Shown: in pieces, positions 1 to 9,138 of the stretch
How the letters are laid out: each line of letters opens with the position of its first letter
How positions within the stretch are numbered: the stretch's first letter is position 1
Source of the DNA: JB111 sp049856175
Lineage (GTDB): Bacteria; Actinomycetota; Actinomycetes; Actinomycetales; Actinomycetaceae
Assembly (NCBI RefSeq): GCF_049856175.1
Contig: NZ_JBNDNA010000011.1
Span: 62,001-126,000, forward strand
Reading direction: 5' to 3'
Length of the DNA stretch: 64,000 bases
Translations under genes and position numbers: made by a program
Notes under the pieces: model-generated
Databases searched by the model: none
Seen by the model: the letters and a program-made list of their open reading frames with translations, nothing else
What the model was told of the DNA's origin: nothing

Positions 1-775
<775 letters not shown>

Positions 776-776
<1 letters not shown>

Positions 777-1981
777 CAGTTCTCCTCGGAGGTGGTGGGG
801 GTCGCGGGCTCGGCGCCGCGGTGGGCGGCCATGAGCGCGAGGAAGCGGTCGAAGAGGTGCTCGCCGTCGTGCGGTCCGGCGGCGGCCTCGGGGTGGTACT
901 GGACGGAGAACGCCGGCAGGTCCAGCGCCCGCAGGCCCTCGACCACCTGGTCGTTGAGGCCGACGTGGCTGACCTCGACCCGGCCGTAGCGGCCGTCGTC
1001 GTAGGGCGCGACGGACTCCCCCTCCACGGGGGCGTCGACGGCGAAGCCGTGGTTGTGCGCGGTGATCTCCACGCGGCCGCTCGCCTTGTCCAGGACCGGC
1101 TGGTTGACGCCCCGGTGACCGTAGGCGAGCTTGTAGGTGCCGTAGCCGAGGGCCCGGCCGAGGAGCTGGTTGCCGAAGCAGATCCCGAAGAACGGGATCT
1201 GCTCGTCGAGGATGCCGCGCAGCAGCTCCACCTCGTGCTCGGCCGCGCCCGGGTCGCCGGGGCCGTTGGAGAAGAACACGCCGTCCGGCGTCAGCGCGAG
1301 CACCTCGGCGAGCGTGGTGTCACGGGGGACGACGTGGACGCGCGCGCCGCGCTCGGCGAGCTGGGCGGGCGTACGGGCCTTGATGCCCAGGTCGACGGCG
1401 ACGACCGTGGCGACGGGCTCGCCGTCGGGCTCGATGGTGTACCGCTCACCGGTGGAGACCTCGCCCGCGAGGTCGGAGCCGGACATCGCCGGAGCGTCCC
1501 GGACGACGTCGACGAGGACCCGGGTGGCCTGCGGGTGCAGGTCCGCGGCGCCCGCGGGCAGCGCGGAGCCGGAGAAGATCCCGGCGCGCATGACGCCCGC
1601 CTCGCGCAGGTGGCGGGTGAGCGCGCGCGTGTCGACCTCGCAGATCCCGACGACGCCCTCGGCGGTCAGGCGCGCCTCGAGCCCGCCGGTGGCCCGCCAG
1701 CTGGACGACCGCCGGGCGGCGTCGCGCAGGACGTAGCCGGCGACCCACACGCGGTCGGACTCGTCGTCCTCGTCGTTGACGCCGGTGTTGCCGACGTGCG
1801 GCGTCGTCATCACCACGATCTGGCGGTGGTAGCTCGGGTCGGTCAGGGTCTCCTGGTAGCCGGTCATGCCGGTGGAGAAGACGATCTCACCGAGTGTGCG
1901 GCCGCCCGCGCCCCAGGCAGATCCTCGGTAGGTGGTGCCGTCCTCCAGGACGAGCAGGGCGGGTGTGCGCTCGGCGCTCAC
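776..1981 (-). CDS. carA: Carbamoyl-phosphate synthase small subunit (glutaminase)
   Basis: A protein of 401 aa, the usual CarA length. It hydrolyses glutamine and passes ammonia to CarB. The N-terminal CPSase small-subunit domain (LVLEDGTTYRGSAWG, FSTGMTGYQETLTDPSY) is followed by a class I glutamine amidotransferase domain with FSNGPGDP, the nucleophile elbow GICFGNQLLG and the C-terminal HPEA of the catalytic triad. The elbow has Asn where many CarA proteins have His. The start is GTG, placed directly after the pyrC stop (TGA then GTG), so translation is coupled. An ATGA overlap links it to carB. Confidence 0.97.
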
Positions 1982-3313
1982 TCAGGACTCCTTCTTCTCG
2001 GGCATGCCGGCGAGGTCGTCGACGAGGGACCCGTCGAGGACGGTCGCCCGGCCGGCGTAGAACGTGTGCGTCACGGCGCCACCCAGCTCGCGGCCCGCGA
2101 ACGGCGAGTTGCGGGACCGCGAGGCGTGCGCCGCGGTGTCGACGGTGCGTCGGGCGGCCGGGTCGACGAGGGTGAGGTGGGCGGGGGCGCCGGGAACGAG
2201 CTGCCGGCCCTGGTCGGCGACGCGGCCGATCCTCGCGGGCGCGGTCGACATCACGCGGGCGACCCCGGCCCAGTCGAGCAGGCCGGTGGCGACCATCGTC
2301 GTGGTGACCACGGCCAGGGCGGTCTCCAGCCCGGTCATCCCCATCGCGCCGGCGGCCCACTCGGTGTCCTTGTCCTCGGCGGCGTGCGGGGCGTGGTCGG
2401 TGGCGACGATGTCGATCGTGCCGTCGGCCAGCCCGGCGCGCACGGCCTCGACGTCTGCCGCGGTGCGCAGCGGCGGGTTGACCTTGTACAGCGGGTCGTA
2501 GTCGCGCACGAGGTCGTCGGTGAGCAGGAGGTGGTGCGGCGTGACCTCGGCGGTGACGTCGATCCCCCGGGCCTTCGCCCAGCGGACGATGTCGACCGAG
2601 CCGGCGGTCGAGAGGTGGCAGACGTGCAGCCGGGAGCCGACGTGCTCGGCGAGCAGGACGTCGCGGGCGATGATCGACTCCTCCGCGACCGCCGGCCAGC
2701 CGGTCATGCCGAGCTCGGCGGAGACGACGCCCTCGTGCATCTGGGCGCCCTCGGTCAGGCGCGGGTCCTGCGCGTGCTGCGCGACGACGCCGTCGACCGA
2801 GCGGACGTACTCCAGCGCCCGGCGCATGAGGACGGGGTCGCTCACGCACCGGCCGTCGTCGGAGAACACGGTGACGCCGGCCGCGGAGCGGTGCATGGCG
2901 CCGAGCTCGGCGAGCTGGGCACCGGCCAGGCCGACGGACACGGCGCCGACGGGTCGGACGTCGACGTAGCCGGCCTCGCGGCCGAGGCGCCAGACCTGCT
3001 CGACCACGCCGGCGGTGTCGGCCACCGGCATGGTGTTGGCCATCGCGTGGACGGCGGTGAAGCCGCCCGCGGCCGCGGCTCGGGAGCCGGTGCGGACGGT
3101 CTCGGTGTCCTCGCGGCCGGGCTCGCGCAGGTGGGTGTGCAGGTCGACGAGGCCGGGCAGCGCGACGAGGCCGTCGGCGTCGACCCGGACGGCGTCGGAC
3201 GAGGCCTGCGCGGCCGCGTCGTCGCCCACGGCGGTGATCGTCCCGCCCGAGAGCAGGAGGTCGGCCCGGTCCCCGCCGAGGGGCCGTGCCCCGGTGATGA
3301 GGTAGCTGGTCAT
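1982..3313 (-). CDS. pyrC: Dihydroorotase
   Basis: A protein of 443 aa, class I dihydroorotase size. It catalyses the third step of UMP synthesis, cyclising carbamoyl aspartate to dihydroorotate. It carries the zinc motif HTHLREPG near residue 60, the substrate block NTMPVADT, the metal histidines in HVCHLST and TPHHLLLTDD, and the catalytic Asp in ATDHAPH. The ATG at 3313 overlaps the pyrB stop as ATGA. The position between pyrB and carA is the usual actinobacterial operon order. Confidence 0.96.
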   Translation of the reverse strand: MTSYLITGARPLGGDRADLLLSGGTITAVGDDAAAQASSDAVRVDADGLVALPGLVDLHTHLREPGREDTETVRTGSRAAAAGGFTAVHAMANTMPVADTAGVVEQVWRLGREAGYVDVRPVGAVSVGLAGAQLAELGAMHRSAAGVTVFSDDGRCVSDPVLMRRALEYVRSVDGVVAQHAQDPRLTEGAQMHEGVVSAELGMTGWPAVAEESIIARDVLLAEHVGSRLHVCHLSTAGSVDIVRWAKARGIDVTAEVTPHHLLLTDDLVRDYDPLYKVNPPLRTAADVEAVRAGLADGTIDIVATDHAPHAAEDKDTEWAAGAMGMTGLETALAVVTTTMVATGLLDWAGVARVMSTAPARIGRVADQGRQLVPGAPAHLTLVDPAARRTVDTAAHASRSRNSPFAGRELGGAVTHTFYAGRATVLDGSLVDDLAGMPEKKES

Positions 3314-4317
3314 GACGTGGTCCCTTCGGAGCCGGCAAGCAGGAGGTAGAGCACGGCCATGCGCACGGCGACGCCGTTGCGGACCTGCTCGAGGACGACG
3401 CTGCGCTCGGAGTCGGCGGCGTCGGCGGAGATCTCCAGGCCGCGGTTCATCGGGCCGGGGTGCATGACGATGCCGTGCGCCGGGAGGAGCGCGAGACGGG
3501 CGGCGTCGAGCCCGTAGAGGCGGTGGTACTCCTGGGCCGAGGGGAAGAACCCTCCCCCGCCGGCGGACATCCGCTCGTGCTGGACGCGGAGCATCATCAC
3601 CGCGTCGGGCGCGGCCTCGAGGGTGGCGTCGAGGTGGTGCTCGACGCGCGCGGGCCAGGCGCCCACGCCCACGGGCAGGAGCGTCGGCGGGGCCACCAGC
3701 GTGACGTCGGCGCCGAGCGTGGTGAGCAGGTCGACGTTCGACCGCGCCACCCGCGAGTGCAGGACGTCCCCGACGACGACGACGCGCGCCCCGGCGAGGT
3801 CGCTGCCCGGCGGGGCCGGGGTGTCGGTGGTCGGGGGCTCCCCGGGCGCGGGTTCCTCGGCACGCGAGTGCAGGTGGCGGCGCAGCGTGAAGGCGTCGAG
3901 GAGGGCCTGCGTGGGGTGCTGATGGGTGCCGTCGCCCGCGTTGAGGATCGGGACGTCGGTCCAGCCGGCGTGCGCGAGGCGGTGCGGCGCGCCGGAGGCG
4001 GGGTGCCGGACGACGACGCCGTCCGCGCCCATCGAGCGCAGCGTGAGCGCGGTGTCCTTGAGCGTCTCGCCCTTGGACACCGAGGATCCCTTGGCCGAGA
4101 AGTTGATCACGTCGGCGCTCAGGCGCTTGGCCGCCGCCTCGAAGGAGATGCGCGTGCGGGTGGAGTCCTCGAAGAAGAGGTTGACGACCGTGCGGCCGCG
4201 CAGGGTGGGGAGCTTCTTCATCTCCCGTTCCTGCGTGGCGGCCATCTGCTCGGCGGTGTCGAGGATGCGCACGGCCTCGGCGCGGGAGAGGTCGGCGGCG
4301 GAGAGCAGGTGCCTCAT
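3310..4317 (-). CDS. pyrB: Aspartate carbamoyltransferase catalytic chain
   Basis: A protein of 335 aa. It transfers the carbamoyl group to aspartate, the committed step of pyrimidine synthesis. The start ATG at 4317 (MRHLLSAADLSRAEAVRIL) overlaps the pyrR stop as ATGA. A longer in-frame reading exists upstream but lies inside pyrR. The carbamoyl-phosphate loop FFEDSTRTRISFE, the SKGETLKDT loop and HPTQALLDAFTLR are all intact. The protein is slightly long because of a Pro/Glu-rich insert of about 22 residues (around RAEEPAPGEPPTTDTPAPPG) before the second Rossmann half. No pyrI regulatory chain is present, as expected in this lineage. Confidence 0.96.
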   Translation of the reverse strand: MRHLLSAADLSRAEAVRILDTAEQMAATQEREMKKLPTLRGRTVVNLFFEDSTRTRISFEAAAKRLSADVINFSAKGSSVSKGETLKDTALTLRSMGADGVVVRHPASGAPHRLAHAGWTDVPILNAGDGTHQHPTQALLDAFTLRRHLHSRAEEPAPGEPPTTDTPAPPGSDLAGARVVVVGDVLHSRVARSNVDLLTTLGADVTLVAPPTLLPVGVGAWPARVEHHLDATLEAAPDAVMMLRVQHERMSAGGGGFFPSAQEYHRLYGLDAARLALLPAHGIVMHPGPMNRGLEISADAADSERSVVLEQVRNGVAVRMAVLYLLLAGSEGTTS

Positions 4318-5027
4318 CGGTCCCCCTCCCCGACGATCCGGACGGACTCCGGCGTGCCGCCGACGGCGTGGGTGCCGGCGTCGGTGTGGATGGCGGCCGC
4401 GACCTCGTCGGCAGTGCGATCGGTAGTGCCGCCGGCGTCGGTCGCGGCGATGATCCCCGCGTCGGTCTCCGCGAGCGAGACCCGCACGCTCTCCTCCCGG
4501 GAGGTCGGCAGGTTCTTGCCGACGAAGTCGGCGCGGATCGGGAGGTCGCGGTGGCCGCGGTCGACGAGGACCGCGAGCTGGACCCGGCGCGGTCGGCCCA
4601 GGTCGGACAGGGCGTCGAGCGCCGCGCGGATGGTGCGCCCGGAGTAGAGGACGTCGTCGACGAGGACGACGGTGCGGCCGGTGAGGTCGACCGGGATGTC
4701 GGTGCGCTCGAGGCCGCGGACCGGGTGGTCGCGCAGGTCGTCGCGGTACATCGTCGTGTCGAGCGAGCCGTGCGGGACCGGCTCGGCGAGGTCGGCGGCG
4801 CGCGCGACGCGGGCCGCGAGCCGGGCGGCCAGCGGGACGCCGCGCGTGGGGATGCCGAGCAGGACGAGGTCGTCGGTGCCCTGGTTGCGCTCGACGATCT
4901 CGTGCGCGATGCGGGTAAGCGAGCGGTCGATGTCGCTCGCGGTGAGGACCTCGCGTCCGGCTCTCTCGCCGGCCGGCGTGGGTGATGTGGATGTGGGGTC
5001 TGCGGATGCAGCCGGGTCGGGGCACAT
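4314..5027 (-). CDS. pyrR: PyrR: pyrimidine operon regulator / uracil phosphoribosyltransferase-like
   Basis: A protein of 237 aa and first gene of the pyrimidine operon. PyrR proteins bind pyr mRNA in response to UMP/UTP and usually also have uracil phosphoribosyltransferase activity. The PRPP-binding motif VVLVDDVLYSGRTIRAALDAL and the blocks GIPTRGVPLA and DTTMYRDDL are intact. Family members are usually 175-195 aa. Here a short N-terminal tail of about 25 residues and a Thr/Ala-rich C-terminal tail of about 30 residues account for the excess. The ATG at 5027 has an AGGAGG Shine-Dalgarno about ten bases upstream. In mycobacteria PyrR acts at the ribosome-binding site of its own operon, which is plausible here because no attenuator was recognised. 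Confidence 0.93.
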   Translation of the reverse strand: MCPDPAASADPTSTSPTPAGERAGREVLTASDIDRSLTRIAHEIVERNQGTDDLVLLGIPTRGVPLAARLAARVARAADLAEPVPHGSLDTTMYRDDLRDHPVRGLERTDIPVDLTGRTVVLVDDVLYSGRTIRAALDALSDLGRPRRVQLAVLVDRGHRDLPIRADFVGKNLPTSREESVRVSLAETDAGIIAATDAGGTTDRTADEVAAAIHTDAGTHAVGGTPESVRIVGEGDR

Positions 5028-5106
5028 GGTGCCGTGACCTCCTTCCCTGCCTCGCTGGACAGATCGTTAAAGGATGTCGGTGCGCCCAGGGTACGCCGGG
5101 CGCGGG

Positions 5107-5820
5107 TCAGATCCGGTAGAGGTCCTTGTTCCTGGACACCTCGCCGAGGACGCCGCCGACGAACCGCGGGGAGTCGTCGGTGGAGAGCCGGCCGGCCAGG
5201 TAGGTCGCCTGCTCGATGGCGACCCCATCCTGGACGTCGTCGAGGAAGACGACCTCGAAGACCCCCAGCCGCAGCAGACCACGGTCGACCGCGGGCATCC
5301 GCCTGAGCGACCAGCCGTGGGAGGTGGCGGTGAGGATCTCGTCGATGATCGTCAGGTGGTCGGCGACGCCCTCGACGAGCTCGACGGCGTAGGCGGGCAG
5401 GCCGTCCTGCGCGATCGTGCGCCCACCGCGCTCGGCGAGGACGGCGAGCAGCCGGTCGCCGTCGGTGACCAGGCCCTTGGCGTCGGCCTCGAACAGGACG
5501 TCGAGCGCCCGGTGACGCGCCTTGGTCCGGGCGGTGGCGTGGAAGGCCCTGCGCACGCCCTGGGTGTCCGAGGTGCTCCCCCGTACCGAGTCCGACCGGT
5601 CCGCGCTCACGCGGACCGCGCCGGCGGGCACCTCGTCCTCGGTCGTGACCTCGACCGGAGTCGGCTCGTCCTCGGTCAGCGGCGCGGGCAGGTCCTCGGT
5701 CGACGGCACAGCTTCGTCCTCGCTCACCTGCGCAGGGACGTCCTTACTCACCGGCGCGGAGCCGGTCGGCGCGCGGTCGAGGCCCTGGTCGTCCTCGCGC
5801 GCGGGTGTCTCTCCGCCCAC
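5107..5820 (-). CDS. nusB: Transcription antitermination factor NusB with acidic N-terminal extension
   Basis: A protein of 237 aa, against about 140 for typical NusB. NusB pairs with NusE (S10) on boxA RNA to promote rRNA antitermination. The NusB fold starts near residue 95 (TARTKARHRALDVLFEADAKG) and continues through AVDRGLLRLGVFEVVF and FVGGVLGEVSRNKDLYRI. The first roughly 90 residues are low-complexity and acidic, with repeated TEDE/TEDL/SEDE units. The GTG start at 5820 directly follows the efp stop (TGA then GTG), which supports the long form by coupling. A shorter start near the core cannot be excluded. The efp-nusB order is typical of Actinobacteria. Confidence 0.9.
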   Translation of the reverse strand: MGGETPAREDDQGLDRAPTGSAPVSKDVPAQVSEDEAVPSTEDLPAPLTEDEPTPVEVTTEDEVPAGAVRVSADRSDSVRGSTSDTQGVRRAFHATARTKARHRALDVLFEADAKGLVTDGDRLLAVLAERGGRTIAQDGLPAYAVELVEGVADHLTIIDEILTATSHGWSLRRMPAVDRGLLRLGVFEVVFLDDVQDGVAIEQATYLAGRLSTDDSPRFVGGVLGEVSRNKDLYRI

Positions 5821-6378
5821 TCAGGCGCGTCCGAGGTAGTCGCCCGAGCGGGTGTCGACCTTGACCTTGACGCCCTGCTCGAGGAACAGCGGGACCTGGA
5901 TCTGGTAGCCGGTCTCGAGGGTGGCGGGCTTCGTGCCGGCCGAGGAGCGGTCGCCCTGGAGGCCGGGCTCGGTCTCGGTGACCTCGAGCACGACGGAGGC
6001 GGGCAGCTCGACGAAGAGCACCTGATCGTCGTGGGTGGCGACGACGACGTCGGTGTTCTCGAGCATGAAGTTCGCGACGTCGCCGACCACCTCGGGGCGC
6101 ACGGGGATCTGGTCGAACGTCGCGGAGTCCATGAAGATGAAGTCGGTGCCGTCGTTGTACAGGTACTGCATGTCGCGGCGGTCGACCGTGGCGGTCTCGA
6201 CCTTGACGCCGGCGTTGAACGTCTTGTCGACGCCCTTGCCGGACAGGACGTTCTTCAGCTTGGTGCGCACGAACGCGGGGCCCTTGCCCGGCTTGACGTG
6301 CTGGAACTCGACGACCGACCAGAGCTGGTTGTCGATCTTCAGCACCATGCCGTTCTTGAGGTCGTTCGTCGATGCCAT
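5821..6378 (-). CDS. efp: Translation elongation factor P
   Basis: A protein of 185 aa, standard EF-P length. EF-P enters the ribosomal E site and relieves stalling at polyproline stretches. The N-terminal KOW-like domain begins MASTNDLKNGMVLKIDNQLW and carries the loop KPGKGPAFVRTKLKNV, whose tip lysine sits in the PGKGP form seen in Actinobacteria. The C-terminal OB domains end VKVDTRSGDYLGRA. An AAGGACGG-like Shine-Dalgarno precedes the ATG. EF-P is likely in demand here, since several products in the window are proline-rich, most strikingly the DUF349 protein at 61848-63806. It is co-transcribed with nusB. Confidence 0.97.
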   Translation of the reverse strand: MASTNDLKNGMVLKIDNQLWSVVEFQHVKPGKGPAFVRTKLKNVLSGKGVDKTFNAGVKVETATVDRRDMQYLYNDGTDFIFMDSATFDQIPVRPEVVGDVANFMLENTDVVVATHDDQVLFVELPASVVLEVTETEPGLQGDRSSAGTKPATLETGYQIQVPLFLEQGVKVKVDTRSGDYLGRA

Positions 6379-6528
6379 GCGTGTGCCGTCCTTAGCGTCG
6401 GGAGTCGTCTCGGTCGTGCTGTCTCGATGCTGCCGTCCCGGCCCCGCCGGGCGCGTGGTCGGTGCCGGGGCCCGCGATCGTGGCCCGCGACCGGCCGTCG
6501 GCCTGGCCGCAGGGGCCCGGGCAGCGGT

Positions 6529-7029
6529 TCAGGATATCGCGACGAGGACACCCAGTCCCGCGAGCCCCCATGATGCCGCCCACAGGTAGGAGGCGAGCGT
6601 GCCGATGATGAAGCGCTCGGCCGTGAGTCCGGCGACGACGACACGCGGCGGGACCGGACGCTCCTGAGGGTCGCCCTGCAGGACGATCGGGGTCTCGTCG
6701 TCGCGGCGTCCGACGCCGGAGCAGTGGTCCGCACGCAGCTCGGGATAGCGCCCCAGGCCCTTGAGCGCGAGGACCACGGCGACGACCTCGGGGAAGCCGG
6801 TGACCAGGCCGCCGGCGATAGCGGCGCGCTCCAGGTAGCCGATCCACTGCCCGCCGCGGTCGAGGCCGACGGGGTGGGTGACGAGTCCGGGCGTCCCCTC
6901 CCTCCCACCGCCGGTCACCGTGAAGCGCCGCAGCAGCCGGGCGACGATGGGGCTCCCCGTCAGGGCGGCGCCGACGGCGGCGACGAGCACGAGGCCGGCC
7001 GTGACGAGCCCGAGGAGCCAGCCGTTCAC
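6529..7029 (-). CDS. Uncharacterised membrane protein coupled to the SatD-like regulator
   Basis: A protein of 166 aa with a GTG start at 7029 overlapping the upstream stop as GTGA. Three or four hydrophobic segments are visible: residues 4-24, about 60-90 and about 130-165. The stretches IGYLERAAIAGGLVTGFPEV, VVLALKGLGRYPEL and AERFIIGTLASYLWA match the pattern of a small actinobacterial membrane family whose function is unknown to me. The tight coupling to a SatD-like gene suggests that the two work together, perhaps a membrane partner and its regulator. No enzymatic motif is visible. Confidence 0.75.
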   Translation of the reverse strand: MNGWLLGLVTAGLVLVAAVGAALTGSPIVARLLRRFTVTGGGREGTPGLVTHPVGLDRGGQWIGYLERAAIAGGLVTGFPEVVAVVLALKGLGRYPELRADHCSGVGRRDDETPIVLQGDPQERPVPPRVVVAGLTAERFIIGTLASYLWAASWGLAGLGVLVAIS

Positions 7030-7637
7030 GGGGTCTCCCCCTCGGCGTCGGCGACCATGCCGGCGACGTGCGGCAGCGCGGCCAGCTCCTCACGGACACC
7101 GGCGACCCGGACCCGGTCGTGGACCGCCTGGTAGGTGATGCCGAGCTCCTCGGCGACGGCACGCTGGGTGACGCCGGTGACGAGGCGGTCGGACACCTCC
7201 CAGCCGGCGTCGGACCTCGTGCGTCTCAGGGCACCGACGAGGTGGAGCACGGCGGTGGCGGCCTCGGCGGCTCCCTCGTCGGCACCCCGCACGACGATCG
7301 GGTACGGCGACGCCTTGCTCCGCGCGGTCTCCACCGCGTCCCGGGCGAGGACGAACGCCGTCCCCGACGACGCGCTCGCGCTGTCCGCGAGCGGTGAGTC
7401 CACCGGTCCGGCGCCGACCCCCACCGCCCAGTCCAGGCGGGCGAGGCGCAGCGCGACGTCGACCGCAGCGGGGGCGCTCGAGAGCACGGCCTGAACCTCG
7501 TCGCCGACCGTCCGCTCGAACGGGAGCACGACGGCGCGGCCCGCTCGTCGCTGCCATGGAGCCAGTTCGGCGAGGATCTCGTCCACGAGAACCCCCCGCT
7601 GGGTCGACCGATTCTGATCGGCGGTGACGACGAACAT
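7026..7637 (-). CDS. SatD-family-like protein with C-terminal helix-turn-helix
   Basis: A protein of 203 aa from the ATG at 7637 (MFVVTADQNRSTQRGVLVDE). The N-terminus resembles the SatD family (MF-V-TADQ start, followed by a domain related to nucleotidyl cyclase-like folds). Near the C-terminus the segment GVTQRAVAEELGITYQAVHD looks like a helix-turn-helix. A longer in-frame start lies 12 codons upstream, but the promoter TTGATC-N17-TAGCCT ends seven bases before ATG 7637, which indicates a leaderless mRNA starting there. Sequence repeats around this promoter suggest autoregulation. SatD proteins are linked to stress or acid tolerance in streptococci; the role here is unknown. Confidence 0.75.
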   Translation of the reverse strand: MFVVTADQNRSTQRGVLVDEILAELAPWQRRAGRAVVLPFERTVGDEVQAVLSSAPAAVDVALRLARLDWAVGVGAGPVDSPLADSASASSGTAFVLARDAVETARSKASPYPIVVRGADEGAAEAATAVLHLVGALRRTRSDAGWEVSDRLVTGVTQRAVAEELGITYQAVHDRVRVAGVREELAALPHVAGMVADAEGETP

Positions 7638-7675
7638 GCGATCAAGGCTATGTTCTTGATTGCAGAGGATCAAGG
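7638..7675 (-). promoter_or_regulatory. Promoter and repeat operator of the SatD-like gene
   Basis: Read on the minus strand, a -35 TTGATC (7673-7668), a 17-base spacer and a -10 TAGCCT (7650-7645) are followed by seven bases and ATG 7637, so the transcript should be leaderless. The word CCTTGATC occurs twice, once over the -35 (7675-7668) and once over the -10/start (7647-7640). An inverted ATCAAG lies in the spacer (7660-7655). This arrangement would let a dimeric or tetrameric regulator block the promoter. The site overlaps the 3' end of the upstream HNH gene. Confidence 0.6.
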
Positions 7676-9138
7676 GGATGATCGGGGGCGGTTGGCCCGG
7701 CCCTTTCGCGGGCGATCTCCTCGTCGTGCGCGCGGAGTGCCTCCCGGTTCGCGGCGACGCGGGCCCTCAGCGAGTCGACCCGCCTGTCGGTGACGTTCTG
7801 GGCGAGCGTGGATCGGCTCGCGGCGTAGCGGTGCCCGGTCGGCGTCGTCACGGTGAGGCTCGTCGCCGTCGACTCGTGGGTCCAGCCGGCGTTCTCCTTG
7901 GCGAGGTTGCACCGCTGGCACAGGCCCGAGGCGTTGGCGAGGCTCGTCTCTCCGCCCTCGGCCCACGGGGTGGCGTGGTCGACCTGCCGGAAGTCCGCCC
8001 CGCAGAAAGGGTTGCGGCAGATGTCGTCGCGCAGGCTCACGAGGTGCCGCAGCGAGGCGGGGAACCCTCTGGCACGTGAGTCGACGCCGTCGATCTGCCC
8101 GTTCTCGGGCCGGACCCACAGGCGGCGCAGGGTCACGTCGGCCGCCTGGGCCTCGGAGAGGTAGCCGCGGGCCACCGCGGCGGGCACAGGGCCGTGCCCG
8201 GGCAGCCAGGCGGACTCGGGTCCGCCGAGCAGCGTCTCGTCGGTCATCACCAGGGTGAGCGCGACGTCCCGCGGCTCGCTGACGTCCGTGCCGGTCACGC
8301 GCTCGACGAGGAGGTCCGCACCGATCTGCGCGTTGCTCCGACCGTCGGCGGCGCCTGCTGTGACGGCGCTCCCGGAGTCGCGGTCGAGCGTGGTCTTCAC
8401 CCGCACGGCGTCCGCCACGGTGAGCAGGGCGGTGAGATAGGCCATCCCGTTCGGGGCCGGGCGGACGTTCACGCGACGCTCGCTGGTGGCACGCTGCATG
8501 CGCAGGACGGCGCCGGCCTGGTCGAGCTCCTGGGCGAGCTTGCGCGCCCGGTTGCCGGCCTGCCGGTCACCCATCGCGGGGAGGTCGGGTGCCAGCGCCT
8601 CGTCGACGGCGCGGCGATCCTCCGGGGTGAGGAAGGCGATCTCCCTCGCGACCAGCGTGGCGCGCCACTCGGACACCTCACCGGCCTCCATGAGCGCGAA
8701 GGTGCGCGGCATCTCCGTGGTGAGGCAGCGGGCGAGACGTAGGTGTACGCCGCCCTGGCTCGGCGACTCGCGGCGCGCCAGTGCGATCTCGTCCGCCACT
8801 CCCCTGCCCTGGAGCTCCGCCGGCACACCGCGGTGATCCTCGTCGTCCCGACGCATGTCCTCCAGCGCCACAGAGGCTCGCGCCTGCAGGGCCTCGGCGG
8901 CGCACTTGAGCGACTCGACCGCGGAGACGACCGCGATCACCTCGGCCTGGCTCGCGACCTCGAGGTCCGCCAGGGCGCGCGAGAAGCTGGCGATGCCCTC
9001 GGCACCTCGAAGGGCGGCAGGAGGCATGACCGGCTCTACGGCATCCGTGGCTGCACCGACGGGGACGCCGGAGTCGCCGCTCGGCGAGCCGCCGTCGGGA
9101 CCACCCTCGCCCGAGCCCGGCGTCCACTCCGTCGTCAT
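7648..9138 (-). CDS. DUF222 / HNH endonuclease-domain protein (13E12-repeat type)
   Basis: A protein of 496 aa from the ATG at 9138, which has a GGGAGG Shine-Dalgarno about eight bases upstream. A longer reading from 9201 is less well supported. The N-terminal two thirds is the alpha-helical DUF222 region. The C-terminal third has an HNH nuclease fold: CRNPFCGADFRQVDHATPWA then NASGLCQRCNLAKENAGW, with both Cys pairs and the catalytic His. This family is abundant and often multicopy in Actinobacteria (REP13E12 in mycobacteria) and is a known recombination or phage-integration target. Its cellular role is unknown. No phage genes are near it. Confidence 0.9.
   Translation of the reverse strand: MTTEWTPGSGEGGPDGGSPSGDSGVPVGAATDAVEPVMPPAALRGAEGIASFSRALADLEVASQAEVIAVVSAVESLKCAAEALQARASVALEDMRRDDEDHRGVPAELQGRGVADEIALARRESPSQGGVHLRLARCLTTEMPRTFALMEAGEVSEWRATLVAREIAFLTPEDRRAVDEALAPDLPAMGDRQAGNRARKLAQELDQAGAVLRMQRATSERRVNVRPAPNGMAYLTALLTVADAVRVKTTLDRDSGSAVTAGAADGRSNAQIGADLLVERVTGTDVSEPRDVALTLVMTDETLLGGPESAWLPGHGPVPAAVARGYLSEAQAADVTLRRLWVRPENGQIDGVDSRARGFPASLRHLVSLRDDICRNPFCGADFRQVDHATPWAEGGETSLANASGLCQRCNLAKENAGWTHESTATSLTVTTPTGHRYAASRSTLAQNVTDRRVDSLRARVAANREALRAHDEEIARERAGPTAPDHPLDPLQSRT

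Noticed and set aside
821..3349. Long plus-strand open frame of 842 codons opposite carA and pyrC
   Set aside because: It is the antisense shadow of two well-conserved enzymes and has no recognisable protein features.
5028..5106. Riboswitch or attenuator upstream of pyrR
   Set aside because: Only a Shine-Dalgarno and a short promoter-sized gap are seen; there is no room for antiterminator/terminator structures.
6379..6528. Terminator between the membrane protein gene and efp
   Set aside because: Only short GGCC-type repeats are present; no clear stem-loop with good arms could be drawn, so it is not annotated.
7638..7673. Upstream start of the SatD-like gene adding 12 residues
   Set aside because: The segment contains the -10 box and spacer of its own promoter; the family starts at MFVVTADQ.
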